Below are positions 17,291 to 26,951 of a DNA stretch of 64,000 nt, one piece after another. A program made the translations under genes and the position numbers. Below the pieces are notes generated by a model. The model did no database searches. It saw only the letters and a list, made by a program, of their open reading frames with translations, and was not told where the DNA came from. The stretch spans positions 62,001 through 126,000 of the forward strand of contig NZ_DAIEIF010000029.1 of the NCBI RefSeq assembly GCF_027352905.1, written 5' to 3'. Within the stretch, counting starts at the first letter, position 1. Each line of letters begins with the position of its first letter. This stretch comes from Acidocella sp. (GTDB lineage: Bacteria > Pseudomonadota > Alphaproteobacteria > Acetobacterales > Acetobacteraceae).

Positions 17291-19747
17291 TCACCCCCGC
17301 AGCACGGCGCCGGTCTTCTTCGCCACCTCCGCGACAATCCGCGCGCATACCGCCTCGATCTCGGCATCCGTCAGGCTCTTTTCCACCGGTTGCAGCGTCA
17401 CCGCCACGGCTAGTGAAACCTTGCCCTCCGGCACGCCCCCGCCCCGGTAGCGGTCGAACAGCACGGCATCGGCGATCAGCCGGCGCTCCGCGCCCTTGAC
17501 GGCGCGCAGAACCGTCTCCGCCCCCACGGCCTCATCCACCAGGAAGGCGAAATCCCGCCGCAAGGGCTGCAAGGCCGGCAAGAGGGGCGGCGCCTTGCGG
17601 CGGCGCTTGGGTTCGGGGATCGCGTCGAGAAACACCTCGAAACCCACCACCCCGGCGGGCAGATCGAATTGCCGCGCCACCGCGGGATGCAGCGCGCCGA
17701 AGCGGGCCAGAACGGTTTTCGGTCCCTGCATCAGCGCGCCGCTCTGCCCGGGATGATAATAATCCGGCCCGCCCGGCTGGGTGGTCACCGCCTCCATCGG
17801 CACGCCGAGCGCGGCGAGCGCCTCCATGGCGTCGCCTTTGGCGTCCAGCGCGTCGAACTCACGCGCCGGTTCCAGGGCGGAGAGCGGCGTGCCGCCCGCC
17901 CGCAGGCCAGCCGCGACCAGAAGCTGAGAAAGATCAGGCAGATAGGCCGGGCCGATCTCGAACAGGCCGAAACCGGTGCCGCCCCGCGCCAGGTTGCGCG
18001 CCGCCGCCCGCGCCAGCGTCACCAGCGGGGTGGGGCGCATCTGGTCGAGATCCGCGGCGATGGGATTGGCCAGACGCAAGCTCTCCGGCGCGCCGCCGAA
18101 GCGGGCGCAATCCGCCGCCGCGGCAAAGCTGAAGGTGACGGCTTCCAGCAGCCCGCGCGCGGCGAGCACCCGCCGGGCCAGGGCCGCGCGGGCCTGTTTG
18201 GGGCTGAGCGCCGGGGCGGGGATGCCAGCGGGGGCGGAGAGAGAGACGGGTGGGATCGCGTCCAGACCGTGCAGGCGCAGCACCTCCTCGATGAGATCCG
18301 CCTCCGGCTCCATTTCCGCCGCGCCCTCGGCGGCGGCCTGGGCGCCAGGCAGATCGGGGGCCTGATCCAGCGCCTGCGGCTGAGCGACGTCGTTACGCCA
18401 GCTCGGCACGGCGACGGTGACGCTCTCCTCAGTTTCGGCGATGACGCCGAAACCCAGCCGCTCGAGCGAGGCCACCGCTTCCGCCGCCGGGATGTCCACG
18501 CCGCCGAAGCCGCGCAGCCGCGCGAAGCGCAGCCGCGCCTGCCGCCCCCATTCCGGCCGTGCCCCCGCCTCGGTCACCTCGCTCGCCACCCCGCCGCAAA
18601 TCTCCATGATCATGGCGGTGGCGGCGGCGAGCGCCTCGGGCAGGATCTGTCCGTCAATGCCGCGTTCGAACCGCGCCCGCGCATCGGAGACGATGCCGGT
18701 GCGCTGGCCGGTGCGGGCAATCCGCACGCGGTCGAACAGCGCGCATTCGATGAATACATCGGTGGTGGCGAAATCGCAGCCCGTGGCTTCCCCGCCGGTG
18801 ATGCCGGCGAGGGATTGCGCCCCCGCCCCATCGGCGATGACGCAATCCTCCGGCCCGGCTTGCACCTCCCGCCCCGCGAGGCCGGAAAATTTATCGCCTT
18901 CCCGCCCCCGGCGCAGGGTCAGCGTCTCTCCCGTCACCTTGCGCACGTCGAACACGTGGAGAGGCCGGCCGAGATCGTAGGTGAAGAAATTGGTGATATC
19001 CACGAGCGCGTTGATCGGCCGCAAGCCGATGCTCTCCAGCCGCCGCGCCAGCCAGGCAGGGCTGGGCCCGTTGCGAACCCCGCGCACGGTGCGGCCCAGC
19101 ACCCAGGGCGCCGCCTCGGCAAACTCGTTCACCCAGCGCAGGGCGGAAGCTCCCTCACCCTGGATCAGCGCGGGCTGGAAGGGCTTGAGCCGCCCCAGAC
19201 GCGCCGCCGCGAGATCGCGGGCGATGCCGCGCACCGCCAGGGCGTCGCCCCGGTTGGGGGTGACGGCGATCTCGACGAGGGGATCGTCCAGCCCGGCCCA
19301 GGCGGCATAATATTCGCCCACCGGCGCGTCGGCGGGCAGTTCGATGATTCCTTCATGGTCCTCTCCCAGCGCCAATTCGCGATAGCTGGTGAGCATGCCT
19401 TCCGAGCGCGCGCCGCGAATCTCCCCCACCTTCAATTCCATGCCGGTGGCGGGGATGATGGCTCCCGGCGGCGCGAAGACCGACTTCAGGCCGGTACGGG
19501 CGTTGGGCGCGCCGCAGACGACGGAATATTCGCCGCCTCCCGCGCGCACGCGGCATAAGCGCAGCCGGTCCGCATTGGGGTGGGGCGCCGCCTCGATGAT
19601 CTCGGCGATGAGAAACGGGCGCAGCGCCTCGGCCTTATTCTCGACGCTTTCCACCTCAAGGCCGATCCGGTTGAGTGTAGCGAGAATCTCTTCGAGCGCC
19701 GCCCCGGTTTCGAGCCAGGTCTTCAGCCAGGACAGTGTGAATTTCAT
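17291..19747 (-). CDS. pheT: Phenylalanine-tRNA ligase beta subunit
   Basis: Beta subunit of the (alpha-beta)2 enzyme that charges tRNA-Phe. The start at 19747 gives MKFTLSWLKTWLE and 818 residues, the usual length; upstream in-frame sequence overlaps pheS and is not coding in this frame. Domains in order: N-terminal B1, the tRNA-binding EMAP/OB domain (PHPNADRLRLCRVRAGGGEYSVVCGAPNAR, about 45-150), B3/B4 editing, B5, the catalytic-like core, and a C-terminal ferredoxin-like anticodon-binding domain. The ATG lies 4 bp after the pheS stop. Confidence 0.97.
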   Translation of the reverse strand: MKFTLSWLKTWLETGAALEEILATLNRIGLEVESVENKAEALRPFLIAEIIEAAPHPNADRLRLCRVRAGGGEYSVVCGAPNARTGLKSVFAPPGAIIPATGMELKVGEIRGARSEGMLTSYRELALGEDHEGIIELPADAPVGEYYAAWAGLDDPLVEIAVTPNRGDALAVRGIARDLAAARLGRLKPFQPALIQGEGASALRWVNEFAEAAPWVLGRTVRGVRNGPSPAWLARRLESIGLRPINALVDITNFFTYDLGRPLHVFDVRKVTGETLTLRRGREGDKFSGLAGREVQAGPEDCVIADGAGAQSLAGITGGEATGCDFATTDVFIECALFDRVRIARTGQRTGIVSDARARFERGIDGQILPEALAAATAMIMEICGGVASEVTEAGARPEWGRQARLRFARLRGFGGVDIPAAEAVASLERLGFGVIAETEESVTVAVPSWRNDVAQPQALDQAPDLPGAQAAAEGAAEMEPEADLIEEVLRLHGLDAIPPVSLSAPAGIPAPALSPKQARAALARRVLAARGLLEAVTFSFAAAADCARFGGAPESLRLANPIAADLDQMRPTPLVTLARAAARNLARGGTGFGLFEIGPAYLPDLSQLLVAAGLRAGGTPLSALEPAREFDALDAKGDAMEALAALGVPMEAVTTQPGGPDYYHPGQSGALMQGPKTVLARFGALHPAVARQFDLPAGVVGFEVFLDAIPEPKRRRKAPPLLPALQPLRRDFAFLVDEAVGAETVLRAVKGAERRLIADAVLFDRYRGGGVPEGKVSLAVAVTLQPVEKSLTDAEIEAVCARIVAEVAKKTGAVLRG

Positions 19748-19751
19748 CGGC

Positions 19752-20846
19752 TCACAATCCTTCGTGCAGGCTGGCCGGGGCAAGGGGCGAGACGCCATAA
19801 TGGCGCAGCCAGCGCACATCGCTTTCATAGAACAGGCGCAGATCGTTGATGCCGTGCTTGAGCATGGTGAGCCGCTCCAGCCCCACCCCGAAGGCGAAAC
19901 CCTGGAAGCGGCGCGGATCGATGCCGCAATTGGCCAGCACATTGGAGTGCACCATGCCGGAGCCGGCGATCTCCAGCCAGTCCGTGCCCTCGCCGATCTG
20001 CCCGGTTTGGCGGTTCCAGCCGATATCCACCTCCATCGAGGGTTCGGTGAAGGGAAAATAAGAGGCCCGCAGGCGCACCGGAAGTTGCGGAACATCGAAA
20101 TAGGCGCGCAGGAAATCGATGAGGCAGCCCTTGAGATGGGCCAGGGTGATGTCATGACCGATCACCAGCCCCTCGCATTGATGGAACATCGGGCTGTGGG
20201 TGGCGTCATGATCCGCCCGGAAGGTGCGGCCGGGAACGATGATGCGGATCGGCCCGGGCTGGTCCTTGAGCCCCTCATCCAAGGCCCAATCGAGCATCGT
20301 GCGGATCTGCACGGGGGAGGTATGGGTGCGCAGCACCGGCGGCCGGGCGGTCTCCGGGGCGCGTAGATAAAACGTATCCATCATCGCCCGGGCGGGGTGG
20401 TGGGCGGGAATGTTGAGCGCGGAGAAATTATACCAATCGGTCTCGATATCCGGCCCCTCGGCGATGATAAAGCCCATGGCCGAGAAAATCGCGGCCAGTT
20501 CCTCCTGCGTGCGCGAGAGCGGGTGGATGGCTCCGCGCGGCGCCGGGCGCGGCGGCGCCGTCACGTCAATGCGCTCCGCCGCCAGCCGCGCTGCCAGGCT
20601 TTCCGCCTCCAGCCCGGCCCGCCGCTCGGCCAGCGCCTCGGCGATACGGGTCTTGGCAGCGTTGATTTCCGCGCCGGCCGCCTTTCTTGCCTCCGGCTCC
20701 ATGCCGCCGAGAGATTTCAGCAAGGCGGTGACCTTACCGTTTTTACCAAGCAGCGAGATGCGCAATTCCTCAAGCGTGGGGAAATCCGCCACCGCGATGG
20801 CGGCAAGCGCGTGTTCCACCAGAGTCTTCAAAGTCTCGCCCTGCAT
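19752..20846 (-). CDS. pheS: Phenylalanine-tRNA ligase alpha subunit
   Basis: Catalytic alpha subunit, 364 residues: an N-terminal coiled coil (about 1-90), then the class II core. Recognisable motifs are HPLSRTQEELAAIFSAMGF, FNALNIP-like FSALNIPAHHPARAM, RTHTSPVQIRTM, RTFRADHDATHSPMFHQCEGLVIG and the motif 3 region FGVGLERLTMLKHGIND. It is first in pheS-pheT. The rpmI-rplT genes that precede it in many bacteria are absent here; pal lies divergently instead. Confidence 0.97.
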   Translation of the reverse strand: MQGETLKTLVEHALAAIAVADFPTLEELRISLLGKNGKVTALLKSLGGMEPEARKAAGAEINAAKTRIAEALAERRAGLEAESLAARLAAERIDVTAPPRPAPRGAIHPLSRTQEELAAIFSAMGFIIAEGPDIETDWYNFSALNIPAHHPARAMMDTFYLRAPETARPPVLRTHTSPVQIRTMLDWALDEGLKDQPGPIRIIVPGRTFRADHDATHSPMFHQCEGLVIGHDITLAHLKGCLIDFLRAYFDVPQLPVRLRASYFPFTEPSMEVDIGWNRQTGQIGEGTDWLEIAGSGMVHSNVLANCGIDPRRFQGFAFGVGLERLTMLKHGINDLRLFYESDVRWLRHYGVSPLAPASLHEGL

Positions 20847-21157
20847 TTTGAATCCGCCTCTATCTTGTGCCTGTGGGCAGACCGCGCATGGGTGAAAATG
20901 TCAAGGCGGCCTCATTCTTCAACAGGCGGGGCGGCCCAGCCGGGCTAAAGGAGAAAGTGTTACAAATAATCAACAGACGCAAATAAAACGACCATAAGGG
21001 TGGAATTGCCAGCGAGATGAACAAATTACATTAACGCGGCGCTTGACCCTTGCTATAGTGAAAGAGTACAGCCCGCAAGGCGCGGTAACCATTTTTGGTT
21101 GCGCAACTATCGGCTAAGTTTTTGCTCACTTACTTCGGACAGGGATCGGTTCCTAAC
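20847..21157. promoter_or_regulatory. Divergent promoter region between pheS and pal
   Basis: This 311 bp gap must carry promoters for pheST (minus) and pal (plus). A candidate -35 for pal is TTGACC at 21043-21048. TATAGT lies too close to it to serve as its -10, and a weak GTACAG at 21066-21071 has proper spacing. No attenuator-like Phe codon run was seen in front of pheS. Confidence 0.35.
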
Positions 21158-21658
21158 ATGAAAATCAAAGTTTTGGGCGCTCTCGCCGGCCTGGCCCTGC
21201 TGGCAGCCTGCTCTTCCACCCCCACGAATACCGCCACCAATACCGGGACCGGCGCGGAGACCTCCACCGGTCCGGCTCCGGGGTCTGAGCAGGATTTGGT
21301 CGCCAATGTTGGCGATCGCGTATTTTATGCTTTCGACAAATCGGACCTCAACACGGACGCGCAGGCGACCCTGGGCAAGCAGGCCGCCTGGCTCGCCAAA
21401 TATCCCTCGGTTGACGTGCTGATCGCGGGCAATTCCGACGAGCGTGGCACCGAGACCTACAACCTCGCCCTTGGCCAGCGCCGTGCCAACGCCGCGCGGG
21501 ATTATCTGGTGGCTCAGGGTGTGACGTCCTCCCGTATTCAAACGATCTCCTACGGCAAGGACTGCCCGGTTGCCCCCGGCCACGATGAATCCGCTTGGGC
21601 GCAGAACCGCAACGCGATTACTTCGGTTCAGGGCTTCAACCCGCAGAACTGCAAGTAA
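21158..21658 (+). CDS. pal: Peptidoglycan-associated lipoprotein Pal
   Basis: Outer-membrane lipoprotein of the Tol-Pal system that binds peptidoglycan and aids outer-membrane constriction at division. The start at 21158 gives MKIKVLGALAGLALLAACSS with lipobox LAAC (Cys19) and 166 residues. After a Thr/Gly-rich linker comes an OmpA-C domain: VFYAFDKSDLNTDAQATL, VLIAGNSDERGTETYNLALGQRRANAARDYL and SYGKDCPVAPGHDESAWAQNRNA. The peptidoglycan-contacting Asp and Arg of such domains are present. The usual upstream tolB gene is not here. Confidence 0.96.
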   Translation: MKIKVLGALAGLALLAACSSTPTNTATNTGTGAETSTGPAPGSEQDLVANVGDRVFYAFDKSDLNTDAQATLGKQAAWLAKYPSVDVLIAGNSDERGTETYNLALGQRRANAARDYLVAQGVTSSRIQTISYGKDCPVAPGHDESAWAQNRNAITSVQGFNPQNCK

Positions 21659-21697
21659 TCCAGCAGCCATTTCCCGGCCTTTGCCGGAGCGTGAACG

Positions 21698-21729
21698 AAC
21701 CGGCGGTCCTCAGGCCGCCGGTTTTATTT
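21698..21729 (+). terminator. Hairpin with T run after pal
   Basis: AACCGGCGG and CCGCCGGTT form a perfect 9 bp stem around TCCTCAGG, followed by TTTTATTTC. It lies between pal and cpoB and probably reduces read-through, so that cpoB expression is lower or separately driven. Confidence 0.7.
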
Positions 21730-21782
21730 CGTGCCATAAAAAGGCTATACCGGCTTACCAAAAGATCCTGACCGGAGTTTCA

Positions 21783-22646
21783 ATGCGCACCCGAATTCCG
21801 CTCCTCGCCGCTGCCCTGCTCCTGCCGCTGGGGGCTGCCGCTCAGCCGTTGATTCAAAGCCAGGAAGGCATCGCCCTGCAGAACGAGATTCTGCAACTGC
21901 AGCAGCAGATCCAGCAATTGCAGGCTCAGGGAGGAGGGGGCGGCTCGGCTCTCGGCAATAATAATTTACCGCCGCCGCCCTCCGGCTCGGGCGACACCTC
22001 GCTCACCGCCAGCCTGCTCACCCAGGTGCAGCAATTACAGTCCCAGGTGCAGAGCCTCAGCGGGCAGGTTTCCAACCTCCAGCATCAGGTGGATACCCAG
22101 AACGCCCAGCTGCAAAAAGAAATCGGCGATCTGCAATTCCAGATGAATAATGGCGGCGCGGCGGCGGGGACGGCCGGGACCAGCGCCGCCGGCGCCGCTG
22201 CCGGAGCGGCCGCGTCCAGCCCGCAAGCATCGGCGGCGCCCGCCGCCAGCACGACGTCGAACGACCCGAAATCCGCCCTCGCCGCCGCCCTCGCCGCGTA
22301 TCAAAAACATGATTACGCCACCGCCCAAAGTTTGGCCCAGAGCATCGTCACCAATCATAAATCGGCGCCCCAAGCGTATCGCGCCCAATATCTGGTGGCC
22401 CAATGCCTTGCCGCGCAGGGCCAACCCCAACAGGCCGCCATCGCCTTCGATAATACCTATAATATGAACCATACCGGCACCTATGCGCCCCGCGCCTTGC
22501 TCGGGCTGGCCTCCTCCCTCGCCGCGATCCAGCAAAACCAGGCCGCGTGCGACACGCTCGCCTCGCTCAATAGCCAGTTCCCTGATGTCGCGGCGAAAAT
22601 GCAGGCGGATGTTTCGGCGGTCTCCAAGCGCGCCCATTGCGGGTAG
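21783..22646 (+). CDS. cpoB: Cell division coordinator CpoB (YbgF)
   Basis: Periplasmic TPR protein that in E. coli couples peptidoglycan synthesis by PBP1B to Tol-driven outer-membrane constriction. The ATG at 21783 gives 287 residues with a Sec signal peptide (cleavage after LGAAAQ or close by). A Gln-rich coiled coil follows (about 30-115, interrupted by a Gly/Pro linker), then an Ala-rich linker of about 50 residues and a C-terminal TPR domain (AALAAYQKHDYATAQSLAQSIV to the end). The position after pal is canonical. Confidence 0.88.
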   Translation: MRTRIPLLAAALLLPLGAAAQPLIQSQEGIALQNEILQLQQQIQQLQAQGGGGGSALGNNNLPPPPSGSGDTSLTASLLTQVQQLQSQVQSLSGQVSNLQHQVDTQNAQLQKEIGDLQFQMNNGGAAAGTAGTSAAGAAAGAAASSPQASAAPAASTTSNDPKSALAAALAAYQKHDYATAQSLAQSIVTNHKSAPQAYRAQYLVAQCLAAQGQPQQAAIAFDNTYNMNHTGTYAPRALLGLASSLAAIQQNQAACDTLASLNSQFPDVAAKMQADVSAVSKRAHCG

Positions 22647-23791
22647 AGCAGGCTTTCTCAGCGGCGCTGGAGGCGCTGCTGCCCCTCGGTCTCCCGCCCC
22701 GCCTGGCTTTGGGCGTTTCCGGCGGGGCGGACAGCACGGCACTCGCCCTCCTCGCGCATGAATATTGCCGGTCGCGGGGTGGAGCCGTGCTGGCCCTCAT
22801 CGTTGATCATGGGTTGCGTCCCGAAGCGGGCAGGGAAGCCCGGCTCACCGCAGGCCGGCTCGCGGAGCGGGGCATTCCAAGCCGGATCTTGCCGCTTGCC
22901 CTCTCGCCTGGCTCGGGCTTGCAACACCGCGCCCGCCAAGCCCGCCAGACGGCGCTGGGCCAGGCGGCGGCGGCGGCGGGGTTTCTTTATCTGGCGCTTG
23001 GCCATCACTCAGCCGACCAGGAAGAGACGGTGGCGATGCGCGCCCGGCGCGGCCCCGGTGGCGGCGAAGGTATGCCCGGCTGGGCGGCGCGCGGCGAGGT
23101 CGTGCTGCTGCGGCCGTTGCTGGGCGTCGCACCGGCGGCGCTGCGCGGCTATCTGCTGAATCGGGGAATGAGGTGGGTAGAGGATCCCTCCAATCAGTCC
23201 CGTGCGTTTGAGCGGGTGCGCATTCGCCAGGATGGCAAGGGTTTGCCCCCAGCCGGGCCGGCGGCGCGCCAGGAACAGGAGGAGGAAGCCGCCTCCTTCC
23301 TGGCCGCGCGGGCGCAGCTTTTTCCGGAAGGCTATGCGGTACTGGACGCGGAATCCGCCCCGCCCCCAGCGCTGGCGGCGGTGATCCGCACGATCGGAGG
23401 GGGCCTCTATCCGCCCCGGCGCGCGGCGGTGAGACACCTGGCGGGAGGGTTGCGCCCCGCCACACTGGGCGGTGTGCGCATTCTCCCAGCGGGGCGGCTG
23501 GGGCCGGGCTGGCTGCTGGCGCGTGAGCCAGCCGCTTGTGCCCCGCCCGTTGAGGCCGCCTGCCATGCGCGATGGGATGATCGCTTCACGCTGGTAGAGG
23601 AGGTCCCCGAAGGGCTGAGTTTGGGCGCTCTCGGCGATGATTCCGCCCGTGTTCCGCCATTTAACGGCTTGCCCCGGCTCATCTTGCGGGCCCTGCCCGC
23701 CTTGCGGGGCGAAGGAGGGGGGCTCCGTTTCCCCGCCCCGGCGCGTTTCGAGCCCCGCTTGCCCGCCGCCCCTCGCCCCTTTCAACCCTGA
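22637..23791 (+). CDS. tilS: tRNA(Ile)-lysidine synthase TilS
   Basis: Modifies C34 of tRNA-Ile2 to lysidine, so that it reads AUA. The PP-loop motif SGGADSTALALL lies near residue 28. IVDHGLRPEAGREA, LQHRARQARQ and LALGHHSADQEETVAMR follow in the family order, and the later GMRWVEDPSNQSRAFERVRIR matches the core. Length is 384 residues, within the shorter alphaproteobacterial range. The only fitting start is TTG at 22637, which overlaps the cpoB stop by 10 bp and lacks a good ribosome site, consistent with coupling to cpoB. Confidence 0.9.
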   Translation: MRVEQAFSAALEALLPLGLPPRLALGVSGGADSTALALLAHEYCRSRGGAVLALIVDHGLRPEAGREARLTAGRLAERGIPSRILPLALSPGSGLQHRARQARQTALGQAAAAAGFLYLALGHHSADQEETVAMRARRGPGGGEGMPGWAARGEVVLLRPLLGVAPAALRGYLLNRGMRWVEDPSNQSRAFERVRIRQDGKGLPPAGPAARQEQEEEAASFLAARAQLFPEGYAVLDAESAPPPALAAVIRTIGGGLYPPRRAAVRHLAGGLRPATLGGVRILPAGRLGPGWLLAREPAACAPPVEAACHARWDDRFTLVEEVPEGLSLGALGDDSARVPPFNGLPRLILRALPALRGEGGGLRFPAPARFEPRLPAAPRPFQP

Positions 23792-23915
23792 ACCTCGCGC
23801 GGCTTTTGTTGTAATGGGCTGGGATTTTATTGCATGATACCCAAGTGAGCTCAGGAAGAGGGGTTCCATGCCGCGAGCGGGTGGAGCGTCTCGGTGTAAG
23901 ATTGGAAAAGTCTAG

Positions 23916-25826
23916 ATGAATAATCTGGGTCGGAATATTGCGCTGTGGGTCGTGGTGGCGCTGTTTCTCGTCGTTCTGTTCAACGTGTTCCAGCCCTCGA
24001 ACACGCAAGGCGATACCTCGCAGATCGCTTATTCGACCTTCCTCGACGAGGTTAAGAACAACCAGGTGCAAAGCGTCACCATCGCCGGGCATGACATCAC
24101 CGGCTCGACCCGGGACGGCAAGAGTTTCGAGACCTACGCGCCCGAGGATCAGACCCTCGTCGCCAAGCTGACGGATGCGGGCGTGAATGTCACCGCCAAG
24201 CCGGAGGGGGATCAGATGAATCCCCTGCTGCGGGCGCTGCTCAATTGGGCGCCGATGCTGCTCATTCTCGGCGTGTGGATTTTTTTCATGCGCCAGATGC
24301 AGTCCGGCGGCGGCCGCGCCATGGGCTTCGGCAAGTCCCGCGCCCGGCTGCTGACCGAGAAGCAGGGTCGCGTCACCTTTGAGGATGTCGCCGGGATCGA
24401 CGAAGCTAAGGGCGAATTACAGGAAATCGTCGAATTTTTGCGCGATCCGCAGAAATTCCAGCGGCTGGGCGGCAAGATCCCCAAGGGCTGTCTGCTGGTC
24501 GGCCCGCCCGGCACCGGCAAGACGCTGCTGGCCCGCGCGATCGCGGGGGAGGCCAATGTTCCCTTTTTCACCATTTCCGGCTCTGATTTCGTCGAGATGT
24601 TCGTGGGCGTCGGCGCCTCGCGCGTGCGCGATATGTTCGAGCAAGGCAAGAAAAACGCCCCCTGCATCATTTTTATCGATGAGATCGACGCGGTGGGCCG
24701 CCATCGCGGCGCGGGGCTGGGCGGGGGTAATGACGAACGTGAGCAGACCCTCAACCAGATGTTGGTGGAAATGGACGGGTTCGAGTCGAATGAGGGCGTC
24801 ATCCTCATCGCCGCCACCAACCGGCCGGATGTCCTCGACCCTGCCTTGCTGCGCCCCGGCCGGTTCGACCGGCAGGTGGTGGTGCCAAACCCGGATGTGA
24901 CCGGGCGGGAGAAAATCCTGCGGGTGCATATGCGCAAGGTGCCGCTGGCCTCGGATGTGGACCCCAAGGTGATCGCCCGCGGCACGCCGGGATTTTCCGG
25001 CGCTGACCTCGCTAATCTAGTGAACGAGGCGGCGTTGCTCGCGGCGCGTATCGGCAAGCGGGTCGTCGCAATGGCCGAGTTCGAGCACGCCAAGGACAAG
25101 GTGCTGATGGGCGCGGAACGGCGCTCCATGGTGATGTCAGAGGAGGAGAAGCGGATGACCGCCTATCATGAGGGCGGGCATGCCATCTGCTCCATCACCC
25201 TGCCGGAATGCGACCCGGTGCATAAAGCCACCATCATTCCCCGTGGCCGCGCCCTGGGCATGGTCATGTCCCTGCCGGAAGGCGACCGCTATTCGATGAG
25301 CAAGATCAAACTCTTGCAACAGTTGATCATGGCCATGGGCGGCCGCGCGGCGGAGGAGATCGTCTTCGGCCCGGATAAGGTCTCCAACGGCGCGGCCGGT
25401 GACATCAAAATGGCCACGGACACCACCCGCCGCATGGTTACGGAATGGGGTATGTCTGAGACACTCGGCATGGTCTCCTATGTCGATAGCGGCCAGGAGG
25501 TTTTCCTCGGCCACTCGATGGGCGGAGCCAAGAATGTCTCCGAGGCGACGGCGCGCGAGATCGATGACGAGGTCCGCCGGATCATCGATCATGCCTATGC
25601 CGAGGCCAAGCGTATCCTCACTGAACGGAAAGACGATCTGGAGCGGCTGGCGCGAGGCTTATTGGAATATGAAACCCTCTCCGGCGAAGAGATCCAGATG
25701 GTGCTGCGTGGCGAGAAGATCATACGCAAAGTGGTGGACGAGCCGATGCCCGATAACCGCCGCGGCTCCGTACCCACCGCCACGCCGAAGCCTGAACTGC
25801 CTGGCCTGGGACCTGTGCCGGCGTAA
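23916..25826 (+). CDS. ftsH: ATP-dependent zinc metalloprotease FtsH
   Basis: Membrane-bound AAA+ protease that degrades misfolded membrane proteins and regulators. The 636-residue protein has two transmembrane helices (about 7-26 and 105-124) flanking a periplasmic domain. The AAA module has Walker A GPPGTGKT (about 196-203), Walker [14 protein letters not shown] and the second region of homology [18 protein letters not shown]. The zinc site HEGGH lies near residue 418. It follows tilS as in other alphaproteobacteria. Confidence 0.98.
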   Translation: MNNLGRNIALWVVVALFLVVLFNVFQPSNTQGDTSQIAYSTFLDEVKNNQVQSVTIAGHDITGSTRDGKSFETYAPEDQTLVAKLTDAGVNVTAKPEGDQMNPLLRALLNWAPMLLILGVWIFFMRQMQSGGGRAMGFGKSRARLLTEKQGRVTFEDVAGIDEAKGELQEIVEFLRDPQKFQRLGGKIPKGCLLVGPPGTGKTLLARAIAGEANVPFFTISGSDFVEMFVGVGASRVRDMFEQGKKNAPCIIFIDEIDAVGRHRGAGLGGGNDEREQTLNQMLVEMDGFESNEGVILIAATNRPDVLDPALLRPGRFDRQVVVPNPDVTGREKILRVHMRKVPLASDVDPKVIARGTPGFSGADLANLVNEAALLAARIGKRVVAMAEFEHAKDKVLMGAERRSMVMSEEEKRMTAYHEGGHAICSITLPECDPVHKATIIPRGRALGMVMSLPEGDRYSMSKIKLLQQLIMAMGGRAAEEIVFGPDKVSNGAAGDIKMATDTTRRMVTEWGMSETLGMVSYVDSGQEVFLGHSMGGAKNVSEATAREIDDEVRRIIDHAYAEAKRILTERKDDLERLARGLLEYETLSGEEIQMVLRGEKIIRKVVDEPMPDNRRGSVPTATPKPELPGLGPVPA

Positions 25827-26051
25827 CATACGGGCGGGCGGCTCAGCTTCTGGCTGGCTGGTTGGGGCAACCGGAGCCAATACCATATGGCTACTTATCT
25901 TCGCCAACGGGTGTTTCAACCGTGCGCGAAGGGGTAGGTTATGCCCTCGGCGTGTCCCGTCAGACGTCTTAAAGAGGCTTTCTTACATAAATTCCGGAGG
26001 GGTCCTATGCCATGCGGCCCGTTCCAGACGGATAAGACATTCAGCCGAATG
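25827..26051. other. Intergenic region after ftsH with no gene recognised
   Basis: This 225 bp lies between the convergent ftsH and COG4705-type genes. A small dyad GGTTG-GGG-CAACC occurs near 25858-25875, too weak to call a terminator. Composition shifts to less GC-rich from here to about 26950. Confidence 0.4.
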
Positions 26052-26855
26052 TTATCGCACCTGCGATGCCACGCGCGATTCAGGATGCCGTCCTGGCCGT
26101 TGCGGCAAAACCAGAATAAGCACAACGATTATAGCGAGGATCACCCCAGACGCCAGGGGCCGGCTCAGCGCCAGGCCGCCGTGGTTCGTCGGTTTGTCGA
26201 GAAAATCTCCCACGGTCGCGCCGAGCGGTCTCGTTAATATGAAAGCGGCCCAGAACAGAAACACGTGTGAGATTTTGGTCCAAAAGTACAGGGCGGCCAG
26301 TAGGGCCAGCCCCGCACAAAACACGAGCGCGCCGCCATCATATCCCAATCCGGTGCTGTCGGCCATCCAATCCCCGAGTGCCGTCCCCAAGGTCTGAGAA
26401 AATGTGATCGTCACCCAATAGAAGATCTCCACTCTCGGCGCCGTTACCGTCTCAACATTTATCGAGCCGAGAGAGAGGTACCAAACTGCGAGCGAGCACA
26501 GGACGCACGCTAATAAGATCGACGAGCCTCCTGTGTAGCCGATGCCTAACGAGCGATCAAAAAAATCAGCCATGGCCGTGCCCACAGTCGTGGAGGCTAT
26601 AATGGCCAGCCAATAAAACCACGCGTTGAACCTGCGTATCGAGATTTGAGCAATCACCGCCACTACGAACACCGCCAGGAATATGGCGGTGCCGATTAAA
26701 TAACCCCCATTGTGAGCATTTTGATCGGCGTGCAGCCAGGTCATCGTTACTGAGTCGCCGCCTGTTTCACCCAGAGTGGTGGCAAGAATCTTGATCACCC
26801 AGAAGCCGAGGGTTACCGCAGGGACCTTACTCAGGATCTCATCTGAGGTTCGCAT
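26052..26855 (-). CDS. COG4705-type multipass membrane protein with four internal repeats
   Basis: An inner-membrane protein of 267 residues with about eight hydrophobic helices. Four copies of a two-helix unit are visible, each carrying a [TR]xGxxx(G/A)D motif: TTLGETGGDSVTM (near residue 27), TTVGTAMADFFDRSLGIGY (near 90), QTLGTALGDWMADSTGLGY (near 155) and RPLGATVGDFLDKP (near 210). The repeated Gly and Asp inside membranes suggests a binding or transport site, but the function is unknown. The ATG follows GCGAGAGGCATA. It sits alone between ftsH and the Nramp-like gene in a patch that looks less GC-rich, so recent acquisition is possible. Confidence 0.8.
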   Translation of the reverse strand: MRTSDEILSKVPAVTLGFWVIKILATTLGETGGDSVTMTWLHADQNAHNGGYLIGTAIFLAVFVVAVIAQISIRRFNAWFYWLAIIASTTVGTAMADFFDRSLGIGYTGGSSILLACVLCSLAVWYLSLGSINVETVTAPRVEIFYWVTITFSQTLGTALGDWMADSTGLGYDGGALVFCAGLALLAALYFWTKISHVFLFWAAFILTRPLGATVGDFLDKPTNHGGLALSRPLASGVILAIIVVLILVLPQRPGRHPESRVASQVR

Positions 26856-26951
26856 TATGCCTCTCGCAAAGGTTAACCGACATTCCCTTTATGCGCCCCA
26901 TCCGCCTCGGCCCGCGAGGCAGGGCGATTCCTAAAGTTTGTGATAAGCCAA

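Noticed and set aside
19748-20155. N-terminal extension of pheT inside pheS
   Set aside because: The family starts with MKFTLSWLK at 19747; the upstream part is the shadow of pheS in another frame.
21043-21058. TTGACC followed by TATAGT as a pal promoter
   Set aside because: Only a few bases separate them, too short for a sigma-70 spacer.
25941-26237. Plus-strand ORF with a GGAGG before an internal ATG
   Set aside because: It runs antisense through the 3' part of the COG4705-type gene and has no protein-like composition.
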